Below, piece after piece: positions 38,801 to 52,027 of a stretch of 64,000 nt of DNA. Positions within the stretch are counted from its first letter, which is position 1, and each line of letters starts with the position of its first letter. The translations under genes and the position numbers were made by a program. Source of the stretch: Cafeteria roenbergensis (lineage: Eukaryota > Sar > Bigyra > Bicosoecida > Cafeteriaceae); NCBI GenBank assembly GCA_008330645.1, contig VLTN01000019.1, positions 485,958 through 549,957 on the forward strand, written 5' to 3'. The notes beneath the pieces were generated by a model. It did no database searches. It was not told the origin of the DNA and saw only the letters and a list, made by a program, of their open reading frames with translations.

Positions 38801-41800
38801 GCCCCGGAGCGAGCCAGGGCTTCGTATGCCGGAGGCACGATGTTGGCGCCCGGATCGGAGCGCTGGCCCCGCGCGCGCATGATCCCGATCGGCGCCGGCG
38901 AGAGGGACGACTGCACGCCCACGCCCCCCATGCCCAGCCGCTCTGACATGGCGGCCACGATGAGCGAGTCCCGCACCTCCTCCACGTCGAAGACCACACC
39001 CTCCACCGCGTCCACGCCAACGATGGAGCCCGCCGCGCCGTCCGAGGACCGCCCTGCAGCCGAGGGCGCCAACCGAGCCCGGGTGCCCGGCCCGCGCGGC
39101 GCCCTGTTCGGCGAGAGCGACGGGTGCGCAAAGGCAAAGGGGCTCTGCAGGGTGGCCTGCATGGCGTCCCCGCCCGGCATGGAGCCGGCGAGGCGTCCCG
39201 TCACGTTCTCGTCGATCCTTCCCATGCCCAGGCCCATTGGTGCGTCAACTTCGTCCGCAAAGGCGCCGGCGCCGCCCGCCAGCATCATCGCCTCCATGGC
39301 ATCGGCGGCCTCCCGTCCCGTCCAGCCGTCGATGCCCGCGCTGAACTGGGGCGACCCGTGGCTCATCGCCGCGGCAGCGCCGTGCGGGCCCGGCGTCCGG
39401 CGTCCCTGCAGGCCAGCACCGCCGCGGCCGGCGCCCGGGTCGCCGGCACCCCCAGCGACGCTCGGCGACGCCACGGACGCGTCGGGCAGCAGGCGGCTCG
39501 ACTCCAGCATGGAGGGCAGCAGCCCGCCGAGCGGCGACAGCGACGCCTGCAGCGCGGCCTCCACGCTCACGCCGTCGGGCACCCGGCCCACGCCGCCGAC
39601 GCACAGCGAGCTGGGCCGGCCGAAGAGAGAGTCAACCTTGGCCCACTGAGGCACGCGGTCCGCGTCGATCAGAGTGGCCTCCCCGTTCCGGTGGGCGCGC
39701 GCCGCCGCCTCCACGGCCGCTCGCAGCGCCGGGTCGCCGTCGGCGCTGTCGAAGGACCCTTCCGAGTCGCCTGCCACAATGGCGCCGGGCCTGCCGCTGC
39801 CGCCGCCAAGGGGCGCGCGAGGCGGCAGCTTCAGGCCGAGGCCCGCCGGCGCCGCAGCGGCCGCCGCCGCAGCGGCCGGCGGCGTGTCCCTGTCCTCCTC
39901 CGCCGGGACGACGTCCTCAACGGCCGACACCGTGGACTGCTGCTGCTCGAGCCCGTCGCCGGCCGCGCCGGGCGCGGACCTCGACGAGTCCGGCTTGCCA
40001 ACGGAGGAGTTGCCGCCGCTCCCCGCGGCCGGCGCGGCGCCGCCAGGCGCGCCCCGCTCGGAGAGGCCCTTGCGAGCTGCAGCGAGCCCGGCGGCGGCCG
40101 ACACTGCGACGCTGTCCTCCACGGCGGGCGGGCGCGGCGCCGGGCCCAGCAGCGCAGCCTGCGCCAGCCTCGACGTCGGCGCCGACACCAGCTTCAGCCG
40201 GGGCTCCACTGCCTGCACCGCCTGCCCCGTGAGCGCCCTACCGCTCGCGTTGATGGTGGTGCCGTGGTCGGGCACGCGGTACGGGACCGGGAGGTCCGAG
40301 ACGCGCCCGTCGGCGCAGGGGAAGACCACGCAGTCTGGCCGGACGACGTACAGCGCCGCCCACAGCATGTCGCGCCGAGGAGTGGCCGGCCCGGACGCGG
40401 CCCCGCCCGCCGCCCCCTTGGCCCCGTCGTCGGACCGCGCCGACATCCATCCGGACCCCGCGCCCCAGGCCTCGGCCTCGCCGGCGGAGGTCCTGAGCTG
40501 CGCTCCCGCCGCGAAGGCGCCTGCGCCGCCGGCTCGGCTGCCGTCGGCGTCGGCGCCGTCGCTGTCGTCGTCACTCTCGCCGTGGTCGTCGTACTCGGAC
40601 GCCAGCCCGGAGCCCGTGCCCTCCTGAATGGCGTCGGAGATGCCCCGGCGCAGCATTCCGCCGGGCACGTCGCTCACGTCGTAGTCGTCGTCGTGGTCCA
40701 CGCCGTCCGACTCTGCGTCGGACTCGGACCGCTCGCTGATGGCAGCGGGCGCGGCCCGGGCCGCCCCTGCTGCGTCCGCCTCGCCGGCCGCGCCGTCGTC
40801 GTCCTCGCCGGCCGCGTGCGGCAGCAGCAGCAGCACCGACTGCACGATGCTCCCTCCCCCCATGCCGAGGCCCCCCTGCCCGGAGGACTCCTCTCCCATG
40901 AGACGGGGGTCGCTGGAGCACAGGCTCAGCGCCTTGGCGCACCACGACTTGGAGACGCCGTCAACCTCGGGGTCGGATGCAAGGGCGGCCAGAACCGGAA
41001 GGATCCGCGCGCGCAGCAGAGGGGCCCGATGCGACTCGCGGGCCGCCAGCCGGGCCACGCACTCCACGCCGCTCCGGCGGATTGCTGGCGTGGTCATGCG
41101 GACCAGCGCCAGGATCGCACGCAGCCCCGGCGGCGTCTCTGGCGCAGCCCCGAGCGACGGCTGCGAGTCCGCCAGCCCTCCCCGCTTGCTCGACAGCGGC
41201 CCGACGCTCGGCCCGAAGCCGCTGCGCGCTGCGGCGCCAGAGTCCATCTCCGCCCCGCGGCCCTGCCCAACCAGCGCGTCGCAGCCTCGCTTGGTGCGGG
41301 CGCAGGCAGCCAGCATCTCGCCCGCCATCCGCAGCACGTGCTTCAGGAAGGCCTTCACGTCGGGCGAGCACCACGCGGCCCGCGCGACCGCGGCCTCCTC
41401 CTTCTGGCGCCTGTGCTCCTCGGCAGCCTGCCACGGGTTCTTCCCCGTGGACGAGGCGCTCGTCCGCGCCCCGGCGGGCCCTGCTCCGGAGCGGGCCGTG
41501 TCGCTCGCGCCGATCCTGCCGCTGGCCCCCAGGCCGGCGCCAGCCCCGCGGTGCTCCCCCGCCGCGGTCACGGAGCCGCGCTTCGACGCAGTGGTGTTGA
41601 GCGATTGCCTTGGCCCAGCCTCGTGCGCGACCTCGGCCGCGGCCTCCCGCACCGCCCGAAGCTGCGCCCGGGCCCGCATCACCGTGCGCACGACGGCAGC
41701 GACGCCCCCGGCGCACAGGAGCGAGATCACGCGCTCCGGCGTGCCTGCGGTGCCCTGCTGCGGCAGCACGTTCTGCACCGATGCGGCCAAGCGGACGGTG

Positions 41801-44800
41801 GAGCGGCTGCCGATCCCGACCCCCGAGAAGGCCGATCCCAGCGGCTTGCCGCCCTTGGCCTGGCTCTCCCAGCTGCCGTCCCCTTCGGGGCCCTCAGCCA
41901 CCACGACCGGCGAGTCGCCGCCGAGAGCCCTGCGCCGGATCGTGGCCGCGTCCTCCTCCTCCGCGCGGCGCATCCGCTCCTCGAGCTGCTTGTCCATCCG
42001 GGCCTTGGCCGCCTGCTGCGCGGACAGCGGCTGGTGAGAGAGCAGGTCGGCGGAGCGGTCGGTGCCCTTGATCCCCGACCGCATCACGGCCTGCAGCAGG
42101 CCGCGGGACGCAGCGGCGTCCGCCGCCCCGTCCTCGCTCGCGTCCGTCGCGGCCATGCCAAGCGGCTGCGAAGACAGGCCGGAGCGGCCCATGTCGGTCG
42201 GCCTGCCGCTGGCCGCCACCGCCGCGCCGGCGCGGATGCCGGACACGGCCTTGGCGGCGGCCTCAGAGGCCTCGGCGTCAAGCTGGTCTTCCACCTCGTC
42301 GCTGGACAGGTCCGGGTCCGGGCTGTGCATGTCCGCGGTGGAGCCGCCGGTGGCCACCACCGCCGCCGTGACGTGGCAGTGGAGGATGGCGAGGACGGCC
42401 GCGCGAGCCTTGGGCGTGAACTGGCTGCCGGCGACCCCGCCGGCACCCCCGCGCAAGTCCTGGAGGCCCGGGGCGCGAGCGGAAGGCAGCGCCGTTCCTG
42501 CGTCGGCCGCCATTTGCACGCGCTCGCGCACGGAGGGCGGCAGCGGCGGGGTCATGATGGTCCACGACCTGTCCATGGCGGCCGCGAGCGCGGGTGCCAG
42601 GCGTGCCAAGACGCGCGCGCTCAGCGGGGGCGGCGCGGCTGCGGCCATGTCGATGGCACTTCCGTCCGTGCTGTCCGCCGCCAGACCCGTTGCCCACTGG
42701 TCGCCGCCCTCGCTGGCCTCCTCGCCCTCGCCCAGCCACGTCACGCAGATGTTGGCGAGCGCCACAGCGGCCGCCTCCCTCGCAGCGGGAGCCACCGCGG
42801 GCGCCACCACCGCGGCAGTGAGCGCGTCCAGGATGTCCTCCCGGCGAAGCCAGGGAGCCAGCCTGGGGCGGCCGGACACAGTGGCGGCAACGGCCAGCGC
42901 CAGCGACGTGCAGACGCCTTTCCACGCCGCCACGCTGCGGGAGCGGGCCGGCGGGGCGCGCGGGGGCAGCGGGAACTCGGCCGCTGCCGACACCCCCCGC
43001 GAGCCAGGCCCGCCCAGCGGGAGCGACCCAATCCCCGAAAAGGACGGCTGGTGCCCTGCAGCGGAGCCTGCCGGCGTGGGAGGGATCCCGCCCGCGGCGC
43101 CTGCTCCCGACTGGGCGCCTCCGCCGGCGGCTGCGGTGGAGGACGAGGCCATGCCGCTCATGTGACCGCTGGCGGACCTCACGCGCATGCCGCTGCGGGC
43201 AGGAGCCTGCGACGCGAAGTGGGCCCAGTGGCGGGTCCAGCCTGAGGCAAACGCCGACCGCGGCAGCCCCACCAGCAGCGTGCAGGCCAGGGCAGTGCTG
43301 CGGTCGTGGGCGGAGGCGCCGAGCGCGGCCTTGAGCGCCAGGGACACCACGCGGGCGGCCTCGTGCGGGGCCGCCTCCTCCAGGTGCCGCAGGGAGTTGC
43401 CCCCGGGCTGCGTGGCCAGGTTCAGGGTGGCCGCCAGCGCGCTCTCCGTCAGCGCAAGGCGGGTGGGGATGCGAGCCATGGCGGTGGCGGGCAGGACCAC
43501 GGGCCTGGGGCCGTGCGAGGGGGGTGGCGCGTCCTTCGCGGCCGAGGCTGGCCCGGTCATCGCCACTCCCTGGGGCGCAGCCTTGGCCTGCGGCTGCAGC
43601 GACCGCGGCGGCAAGGGCGGCGCGAGATGGGGGTCGTCCTCAAGCTCCTCGCAGTCGTCGCTGGCCCACACCGTCACCCACTGCGACAGCACGTCCAGAC
43701 CGCCGCCGGAGCGGGCTGCGCCCACGCCTCCGGCCGGGCCGGGCTGCGCTGCGCCGCCGCCGCCAGCATCCCCGTCCTCGTCCCGCGAGGACAGCGCGTG
43801 GCCGCCGGCCACTTCTGGCGCCTTGGTCGCGATGGAGAGCAGACGTCGGCACACCTCCATGCCGCCGAAGATGCCCATCGTGTTGTCCTCGGACGTGATT
43901 GCGGCAAGGTGCGCGGCCGCCTCCGCCGCCGCGAGCACGGTTCGCGTCAGCATCGCACGGCACCGCGAGCGAAGCAGCAGCGAGTCGGGCCGGCCCGAGT
44001 CGGCCAGGGGCAGCACGCCCGTCTCCCCGCCACTGAGGTCGGAGGCGCCGAGGCCCAGGCTGTCGCCGAGCAGCTCCACCGCCTCCAGTCCCGCGATGTC
44101 GACCACACCGTCTGGAGGCGGGGGCCGCACGGCGGCGAAGGAGGGCTCCTGCCGGGGCGCCACGATGCTCAGCCCCGAGGGCCGCGCCTGCATCGAGGGC
44201 CCCGCCGCGCTGCCGGCGCGCCGCCGCGCCGCCTTGGCCTGGCGCTTGCCGCCAGCGGGGGCCCCGCTGTCGGAGTCGGAGCTGTCGTCCTCGCCCTCCT
44301 CCTCCACTGCAGTGGCAGAGGCCAAGGGAGACGACATGACGTCGAGGCTCCCGACGCGGTGGGCGCGACCTGCCCAGCCCCCGGGGCTGCCCGTGGCCTT
44401 GGGCGAGACCATGTACACGGAGCCCGTGTTGGAGCGCGTGAGCGCGGACGGCGAGGAGCGCATCATCACTGTCTCGGCGAAGGACACGAACGCGCGCAGC
44501 AGAGGCACTGCGGTGTTCCCCGTCGTCGCGATGGACCTGGCGGCCTTGTCCGCTCGCGCCAGGCGCGCCAGCGACACGGCGGCCCGCACGGCAACGGGCA
44601 GGTCCGGGAACAGCATCGCCTCCCACACCGTGGCCACGAGCCCGTTGCGCACCGCAGACGCGGCGATGTCCGGGCGGCGGGCGAGCTCCGCCGCGATGCC
44701 CACCGAGGCGAGGCGCACCCGCGGGTGCGGCGAGGTCGCAAACGCCACCAGCGCGTCGAGCGTGCGGCGATCGCCCACCGCAGCGGCCGCCGCGCCCGCG

Positions 44801-45591
44801 CCGTCCTTGCCGGCGCACAGGGCTGAGAGGTAGCGAGCGCAGGACAGCTGCCTGTCAGCGCTGTCGGCAGCGGGGCAGCGCTCCAACGCGCGGAGGACGC
44901 GGGCCGCGCCCATGCCGCCGGTGGTGCTCATGCTCAGCGCCGCCAGCTCGATGTCCCGGGGCTCGGGGGGGATGCCCTTCGCGAGGAGCAGCGCTGCGGC
45001 GGCCGGCCCGCCCGCGAGCGCCGCCGCCCACAGCTGCTTCCTGGCAGAGTTGCTCACGGATGCCTGCCAGAGCTGGCGCAGCATCAGCTCGGCGTCGGCC
45101 TGCATGCCGGCGGCACTGCCCGGCTCGGTGAGGTGCTCCAAGCCCTCGGCCTCCCCGATGAAGGACTCTGTCCTCGCGGCGTCGGGACCGTGTCCCGCCA
45201 CCTCCCCCCACCGGCGCGCCCTGCTGCTGCTGGAGCCGCGCGACGAGGCGTTGGAGGCGGCTCGCAGACGAGCGATGCCGGTGCGGGGGCCGGCGAGGGG
45301 GATGTGCGCGCCCGCGGCGCCGGAGGCAGACGCCGCGCTGCTGGGCATGCCGGCGCCGGCGGAGCTGACTGACCCGCCCGCAAGCTGGCCCGCCCCCGTC
45401 GCCATGGCAGGCGTGGGGGGGTGGGCCGGCGACGGCGGCGCAATCTGCGCCCCCGCAAACGGCGAGGCGGGGCCGCCCCCGACGGGAGTCCCGTCCCCGC
45501 CCGTGCGCGCGTGCAGGCCATGAGCGGACAGCAGCAGCGACGGACGGCGAGCGGGGGCCTTCCGGCGCAGCTCCGCCACGATGCCCCCTCG

Positions 45592-45630
<39 letters not shown>

Positions 45631-48600
45631 CTCCGGCGTGCCCTGGGCAATCGGCGACTCCACGGCAGGCCCTCGCTCCGCGCCAGGGCCGAGCGGCAGC
45701 GGGGAGGACGCGCCCGCGGCCGGCGGTTCCGCGCTGAGGTCCACCGACCCGCTGCCCGTGCGCAAAGCCTGGCGGCCGAGCTCCGCGGCCACGCTGCTGA
45801 TTGGCTGGTCGCTGGCGTCCACGACGCGCTGCGCCGCCTCCACGGCTCCGTCGGCTGCAAAGCCCCTGCCAAGCGCCATCGCGCTCGCCTCTGCAAGGGC
45901 CCTGCCGTCGCTGCCGAGGCGCACCATTGCCCAGAGCCCGCCCGACTCCAGCACCCGCTTGCGCGCCTCGGGGCACGCCGAGACGTTGACGAGCGCCGCC
46001 GCTGCCAGGTCCTTGGTCCGGGAGTCGTCGCAGCGGAAGAGGGCGCCGATGGTCAGCGCCGAGGCCACGCCCGCCTCCACCAGCTGCAGCTCGCGCGAGG
46101 CGCCGGGGCCGAGCTTGCGGAGGCCGCAAGCTTCGGCGTGCAGGGCGAGCTTCGCGGCTGCGCGCATGGTCTCCTGGCGGGTGGCGGGAGGCACGCCCTC
46201 GCTCCGCAGCTGGGAGGCAGCGTCGCCGTCCTCGGACGCGATGGGCACCGCCAGCGCGCCGCGGGGGCAGGTGAGGTTGTACGCCGCCTGGGCGCACTCG
46301 CGCCGGAGCAGCGTGTTCAGGGACCGCGAGTACGCTGCGATGATGGGCAGGGCCCCGTGGTGGATGAGGGGGGCGTGCGCTGCAGGGTGCGCGGACAGCT
46401 CGCACAGGGCGAGGAGGCACTGGGGCCGGAGCGCCGGGCGGGCCGACGCCACGCCGCACAGGGTCGCGATCACGCCGGGGCCCCGGAAGCGCATGGCCGG
46501 GGCCGCGGGGCCGGGGGGAGGGCGGAGCGGGAAGGTGGGGCGGATGAGCCTCTTGGCGCTGCGGGGGCGGGCGCCGGAGAGCATGGGGGTCACGAAGTCG
46601 CCGTCCGCTCCGTCGGCGGCAGCCGCCGCGCCCGCGGGAGTGGCCGCAAACTCCATCGCTGCGGCTGCCTCCCGCGCCGCCTCCAGCTCCTCGACCGCCG
46701 CTGCGGTGCCCTGCAGGGTCCAGTCCAGGCCGACGGCGGCGCGGGCCGCTCGGTCCTCGAGCCAGGCGTCCCCCGGCGAGCCGGCGGCGAGGATTGCGGC
46801 GTGGGTCTCGGGGCGGGCAGCCAGCTCGCACAGCGCTGCGGTGGCGTTGTCGAGAATGCGCGCGCGGCTGCCCTCGTCGGAGAAGGCCGCGGCCGCGACG
46901 CTGACGCCGGACCGCGCCGTCGGGCTGAGCAGCGAGCGGCCGTCGTCGCCGGAGCTGCGGCGCCGGCTGCGAAGCATCCCGCGCAGGCCGCGGCTCTCGC
47001 ACGCGACCTCCAGCAGCGCCTCGATGGCGCTGCCCTCGATGAGCGGCACCGTGGCGATGGCGTGCTGCGCCATGGCCCGGAGCGCCGCCGTGGCGTCACG
47101 CCGCTCGTGCATGGAGCCGTGCCGGGCAAGCAGCGTGATGGCCGGCAGAGCCCCGCAGGCCAGGAGGTGGTCGACGGCCTCTTCCCCGGCGTCGGTGAGC
47201 GCGCAGATGGCGCGGGCGCAGCGCCGCGTCGGCCGCTCCCCCTCGTCCACCCCGTCGTCGACCTCCACGGCATCGAGGTCGAGGCCGCCGCCGACGCTGC
47301 GGCCGGACGGCGTGCCCGCTGGCTGGGAGAGCGCGGCCTTGTGCGCAGCGCTGCTGAGCTTGCCTCGCCAGGAGGCGCCCGCCGCAGACCCGGGCGTCGA
47401 GATGCTCTCAGACCCCCCGCCAGCGGTGCCCGGCCGCTTGGACACGGCGGTGGCGTCGAACGTGAAGCCGCCAGCGCCCGCCATGGGGGAGGCCGCCGGT
47501 GCCAGAGCGTCGCTCACCGCCTGGACCATCACCTTGACAAAGCCGAGGCCCAGCATCTGCCGCCGGAGCTCCTCTCCGTGCTCGAAGAGGCTCGCAAGGG
47601 CCAGCAGGGCGCGGCGGCGGATCGTGCCGCCGGCGACGTCAAACCAGATCCGCAGCGCGGGGCCGGCGCCCGCAGCCACGAGCGTGGCGGCCAGGTGCGC
47701 GTGACGCGAGAGCAGCATGGTCGCGGTGACGGCCGAGCGGGCCAGCCCCAGCTCCTCAGGGAGAAGCAGGCCCTGGAGGCGGGCAGCGCTGGGCGTCTCG
47801 ACCGCCTCCCCGGGGGGCGCCTCCGTGCTCTTCTGGGCAAGGGAGGAGTCGTCTGCCAGCGTGTCGGAGTTGAGCTGCAGCAGCCCGCTCGCGGCGGAGC
47901 CGGCGTAGTCGGGGATGGAGTGCCCCGCCGCGAGCAGACGCCGGCGCGTTCGCCGCGCCACCGCGGCCGCCAGCCGCACCAGCCGCCTCACCACCGCCCC
48001 GTCCTCCGCGATGCCCTTTCCAACGGGGGAGTCGGACGCCGCCAGCTCGAACAGAACGCCGGCGGCCAGCTCTTTGGTGGAACGCTTCTTGGAGTCCAGC
48101 AGCCCCATTAGCAAGGGGAGCACACGGTCGACTCCCAGCTCCGGGGACGCAGTGGAGGACCCGGGAGGCAGCCGCGCAACCACTACAAGGGCCCGCGTGC
48201 ACGCTGCGCGCATCGCAGCGTCGTCCTTGGGGTCGGCGACCGGCCCGATCTCCTCCGCGTCGAGCGGGTCGGACGTCAAGGGGTGGCTCCCTCCTTCCAC
48301 CTGGATCCCAGTCCCCGCGCCCTTGGGGCTGTCGTCCAGCCTCGGCCTCGCCTGCGGCGCGCCCTTCTCGCCTTCCTGTCCCCCAACGAGAGCCTCCTCG
48401 TCGTCGCTCCCGAAAGACTCGACAACGGATCCCCCCAGGCTGGCCATGGAGGGCACGCGCTCGACCCCGCGGCCGCCGCCGCCGCCGCCGCCGCTGTCGC
48501 CAGCTGCGCCCGCTGTCTCCTTGCTCTCCTCGGAGCTCTGGCCGTCGACCCTGCTGTCGACGCGGCCGTCTCCCGCCACGGCACCGTCAGTGGCGCCGTC

Positions 48601-51533
48601 AGCGGCGGCGCCTGGCCCGAAGAGGTCGCTGCTGCTGCTGTCCGCGCTCCCGGACCGGTCCGCCCGCGCCTGCAGCATGGGCGCGCGGGCTGAGAGGGAC
48701 AGCCTAGGCTTGGCGGCCACGGCCCCGAACAGGTCCTCGTCGTCCTCTTCCCCGCGCGCCGAAGCCGAGGCTCTGGCGCCAGATCCGCTGGGCGTGCTGA
48801 CAAGCGGCGGCACGTCCGAGGCCCCTGGTGCAGCTGCTCCTGCTCCTGCTCCTGCCCCTGCTCCTGCTGGCACGCGCCGGCCGGAGCCGGGCGGGCGGGG
48901 CCTTCCGGGGGGCGGCGGCCGCTGCCGCGCCGACGTCGACGCCGCTGGGTCGCCCTTGTCCCCGGCGCCCTGCGCTGCCTCGTCGTCCTCCGCGTCGGCT
49001 TCCGCGTCGTCAGGGCCGGCGATGACTGGCGACTTGAGCAGCCGCGAAATGAGCGGGACGAGGCCGTTCTCCACCGCGGTCCGCGCAGCCGAGAAGGCGT
49101 CTTCCGGGACGGACGTGCCAAACACCGGCATGCCGGCCGGGGCGTCGACCTCGTCGTCGTCGCGCGGCCTGGAGCTGCCGCGCGGACCCCTCCTGTCGGC
49201 AGCCTTGGCCGCTTTGCTGATCTGGACTGCCCCGTCCTTGACGAACGACCGCCGCTCCGTGCTGGAGAGCTTGATCGACTTGAGGCGGCGCATCCCGCCC
49301 GGCGACGAGCCCAGGCCGCCGGCCATGCCCGCCAGCTCGGGCGCCGAGGGCGCGGCCCCGCCGGGGGACGAGCCGAAGCCTGCCTGCCGAGCCCGCGAGG
49401 GGCTGGTGGCGGGGCCTCCGACCACCATGGAGGCGGCGGCCTCTTCCTCCGCTGCGCGCGCGGCGTCTGCCACCGCCCTCGGGTCGGGGTTGGTCGGGTA
49501 GACTCCCGGCTCGCCGTCAGCCTCGGAGAGGAACCTGCTGTTGGCCACGAGCCCGTGAAGCACCTCCGCGCAGTAGCGGCGCATCCTGGCCGTGACGTCG
49601 GGGTGCGAGAGGATGGCGTGAACGGAGGCCATGGCGGCTGGCAGGAAGAGCACGTCGATGGGGCGGCCGGGCTCGGTGAGGCGTCGGGCGATGGCGCGAG
49701 CCGCGGAGGTCAGCACCGCGGAGCCGTGCTTCGGCACGCACATGGCGAACACAGGCAGCAGCATGTCGTCGTGGGGCATGCGGTAGGTGACGAAGACGCG
49801 CGTCAGGCAGAGGGCGCACTGGAACCGGACCGCCTCGTCGTCGGCCGAGCGCCAAGTGTCAAAGAGAGTCTGCAGCGACGGGCCCGAGGCCGCGATCTCC
49901 GCGCGCATGCGTGGCTGCCGCGCCAGACGGGCCAGCGCCAGCGTGGAGGAGCTGCGGAGCGCGGAGAAGGCCATTGCCGCCTCGTCCTCCTCCGGCGAGG
50001 ACGCAGCGACGGACGCCGGAGCCGTGTGCTCCGCCTCCTCGCGGGTCGACGACGACGACCCGTCAGCTGCCGCCTCCTCCTTGGCGTGCCGTGGGCGGCG
50101 GGACGCGTAAACGATGCCTGCGGTGCCCCCAGTTGGGACGCAAGAGAGAGGCAGAGCGAGCGAGAGCGCATGGCCGGCAACGCAAGCGCGGCAGCAGCGG
50201 CACGCCCAGCGCACCCGAAGAGCACCTCGGCACCGGGACCCGAGGCAACCGCACGCAGCCCTTCCCCCATATCCCGCCCCCGCCATTCCTCAGGCACGCG
50301 CCCCAACAAACACGCACGCGCACCCGGCTTGCCCTGAGCCGGCCCGACGCGTCGACGCCGCTGCCGCGGTTTGCTCACCCTCCTTGTAGTCGCCGCGTTG
50401 GCTGAAGAGGTCGCCGCCGTATGCGTGGTCGGCGATCCGGTCGCCGCCTGTGCCTGCCGTGCGACTGCCAGTGAAGGCCTTGGTCCACTCCGTCGTGGCT
50501 CCCCGCGCGCCCGCCGGTGGTGTGTCGTCGAGGATGAAGCTGTCGGCACCGGCCGCCTGCCCCTCCGATGCCGCGCTGTCGGGGGCTGGGCCGCTCACGC
50601 TCCTGGTGGACCCGTCCTTCATGAATCGATAGAGAGTCTGCGCGGCAAGGCGTTGGAGCGTGACGAGTGGGCAGCACCGGAATGCGCTGTCAACGGCTAA
50701 GGCTGGCCCGTGGGCACAGGCAAGTTTGCCCCCAGCCGAGCAGAATCTCGCAAGCGCTGAGCAGTGAACGGCGGTTGCAAACGCCCGCTTTGCACCCCTC
50801 TGCGCGCGCTGGCCGCGGGCTCACGGCCGTCAGCACGTCCTCAGTGCGGTTGTCGTCCCAGAACCCTGCTTGCCTGTGCAGCTGCCACTCCACGGCAAGC
50901 TGCTGCAGGTCCTTCATCGTGACAGGGCCGTCCAGGTCAGGCGAGTTGTGCTTGGCCCGCACAGCACTGCGCGGGTCAGGGGCAGGCGAGCGGCGGCAGT
51001 GAAATTTGCTGCGGCCGCAGGCGACGGCCACGGCACAGGCGCACCGCTGTGTCCCCCCCAAAACACGCACACGCACACCCGCATCCCCTGCAGGACTGGC
51101 AGCCCTGGATCCGCCAAGCCGCTCCCCAGCCGGGGGGGGGGCGAAAGGGGGGCTGGTCGCAGCTGCGCTGGCGCCGGGCGAGCAACATGGCGCTGGCGAC
51201 GGTTGCGTTGTCGCTCTGCTGCGCTTCAGCTCACCGAACAAACGGGAAGAGCTCGACCTTGGAATCCTTGGCCCGCATTTCCTCGTAAAGCGCGTCCATC
51301 TGCTCGGCGGCCACGGAGCGGCGGCGCCCGTGTCGTCTCTTGGCGCTCGTGTTGGCGGATGCGCTGACGAGGCTGCTGTCGGGCCCAGCGTCTGCCCGAG
51401 CCTCCGCGGCAACACGGGCCGCCTCGCCCATGACCGCATCGCCACGAGCAATCGACCGCCGACGGTTGCGGCTGCGAGCCGCCGAAATGCTGGGGTCGGC
51501 CGTCAGCTGCACGGACAGGTCGTCTGAGGCCAT
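35821..51533 (-). CDS. Giant Armadillo-type helical-repeat protein (4,998 residues), four exons
   Basis: Exons are 51235-51533, 50825-50966, 50379-50637 and 35821-50117. The three introns (GTGAG...CGCAG; 268, 187, 261 bp) are in phases 2, 0 and 1 and together restore one frame; the last exon alone is 14.3 kb. Residues 1-233 are charged (AEQMDALYEEMRAKDSKVEL; VTMKDLQQLAVEWQLHRQ). From about 285 to 3,290 the chain is mostly ARM/HEAT-like helices (CALCLTRVFVTYRM; LLALASLFEHGEELRRQ; AALVNVSACPEARKRVLESG), broken by Ser/Gly/Asp-rich inserts including poly-Gly. A conserved-looking non-repeat block lies near 3,510 (YVVRPDCVVFPCADGRVSDL). The last ~1,400 residues are disordered and basic, with one long charged helix near 4,160. 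There is no membrane segment or catalytic motif. It is probably a scaffold. The family is not recognised; several giant ARM proteins are ciliary or nuclear-import related, but nothing here decides. Confidence 0.85.
45592..45630 (-). repeat. GCC trinucleotide repeat (poly-Gly) inside the ARM gene
   Basis: Thirteen consecutive GCC units on the + strand encode a poly-Gly run in the ARM-type protein on the - strand. It sits in a low-complexity linker between helical repeats and is likely length-polymorphic. Confidence 0.85.
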
Positions 51534-52027
51534 CGCGCAGGGCAGCCGGAGACTCGCCCCTGACTCCCAACGCCTCGGCAGAACCCCGAGAGCAGTTGCA
51601 CCCAAGCGAAAGAGGTCGGTCAGGCGGCGCGACGCCCGAGGAGAGCCGCCTCAGTGGCTGCGTGTGGCCGCTGCGCCCCGCAGCGCAACCGAACTGGCGG
51701 GCCGGTCGACAACTATGGCCGCCGTCGCACAGTTAACTAGGGGTCGACTCTTTGCGCGAATCAGCTCTGCCGCGTCGAAGCTTTCGAGGCGCAGTGCGAG
51801 CGCTTGGGCCCAGCAAAGTCATGCGTGGACACCGACACGCGCCCCAAGTCAAATTTTGGGGAGGCACGAGAAAGGTTGGTATCACTCAGCTGCAAAACGC
51901 TGCCAAAAGGAAATTCACTTGCCGGGCATGGTCGCTGATTCGCGGAAACACGGTTGCAGGCACAGTTCGCACTGTTGCGCACAACCACAATGCTGGCGTG
52001 GAGCAAACAAGAGCGAATGGCTAGCAA
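51534..52027. promoter_or_regulatory. ARM-gene promoter region with a relatively A+T-rich island
   Basis: 494 bp between the ATG of the giant ARM gene and the stop of the 998-residue gene, both on the - strand. Part of it stands out in composition: 56 of the 120 bases at 51841-51960 are A or T, against roughly 30% elsewhere, including AAATTTT near 51851. No gene is visible in it. It probably combines the 3'UTR of the upstream neighbour with the ARM promoter. Confidence 0.45.

Noticed and set aside
39124-43245. A 1,373-codon open frame antisense to the ARM gene
   Set aside because: It is Arg/Gly/His-rich with no domain, and the opposite strand carries helical-repeat protein sequence over the whole span. 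Long antisense frames are expected at this G+C content; the same applies to frames over the HECT gene.
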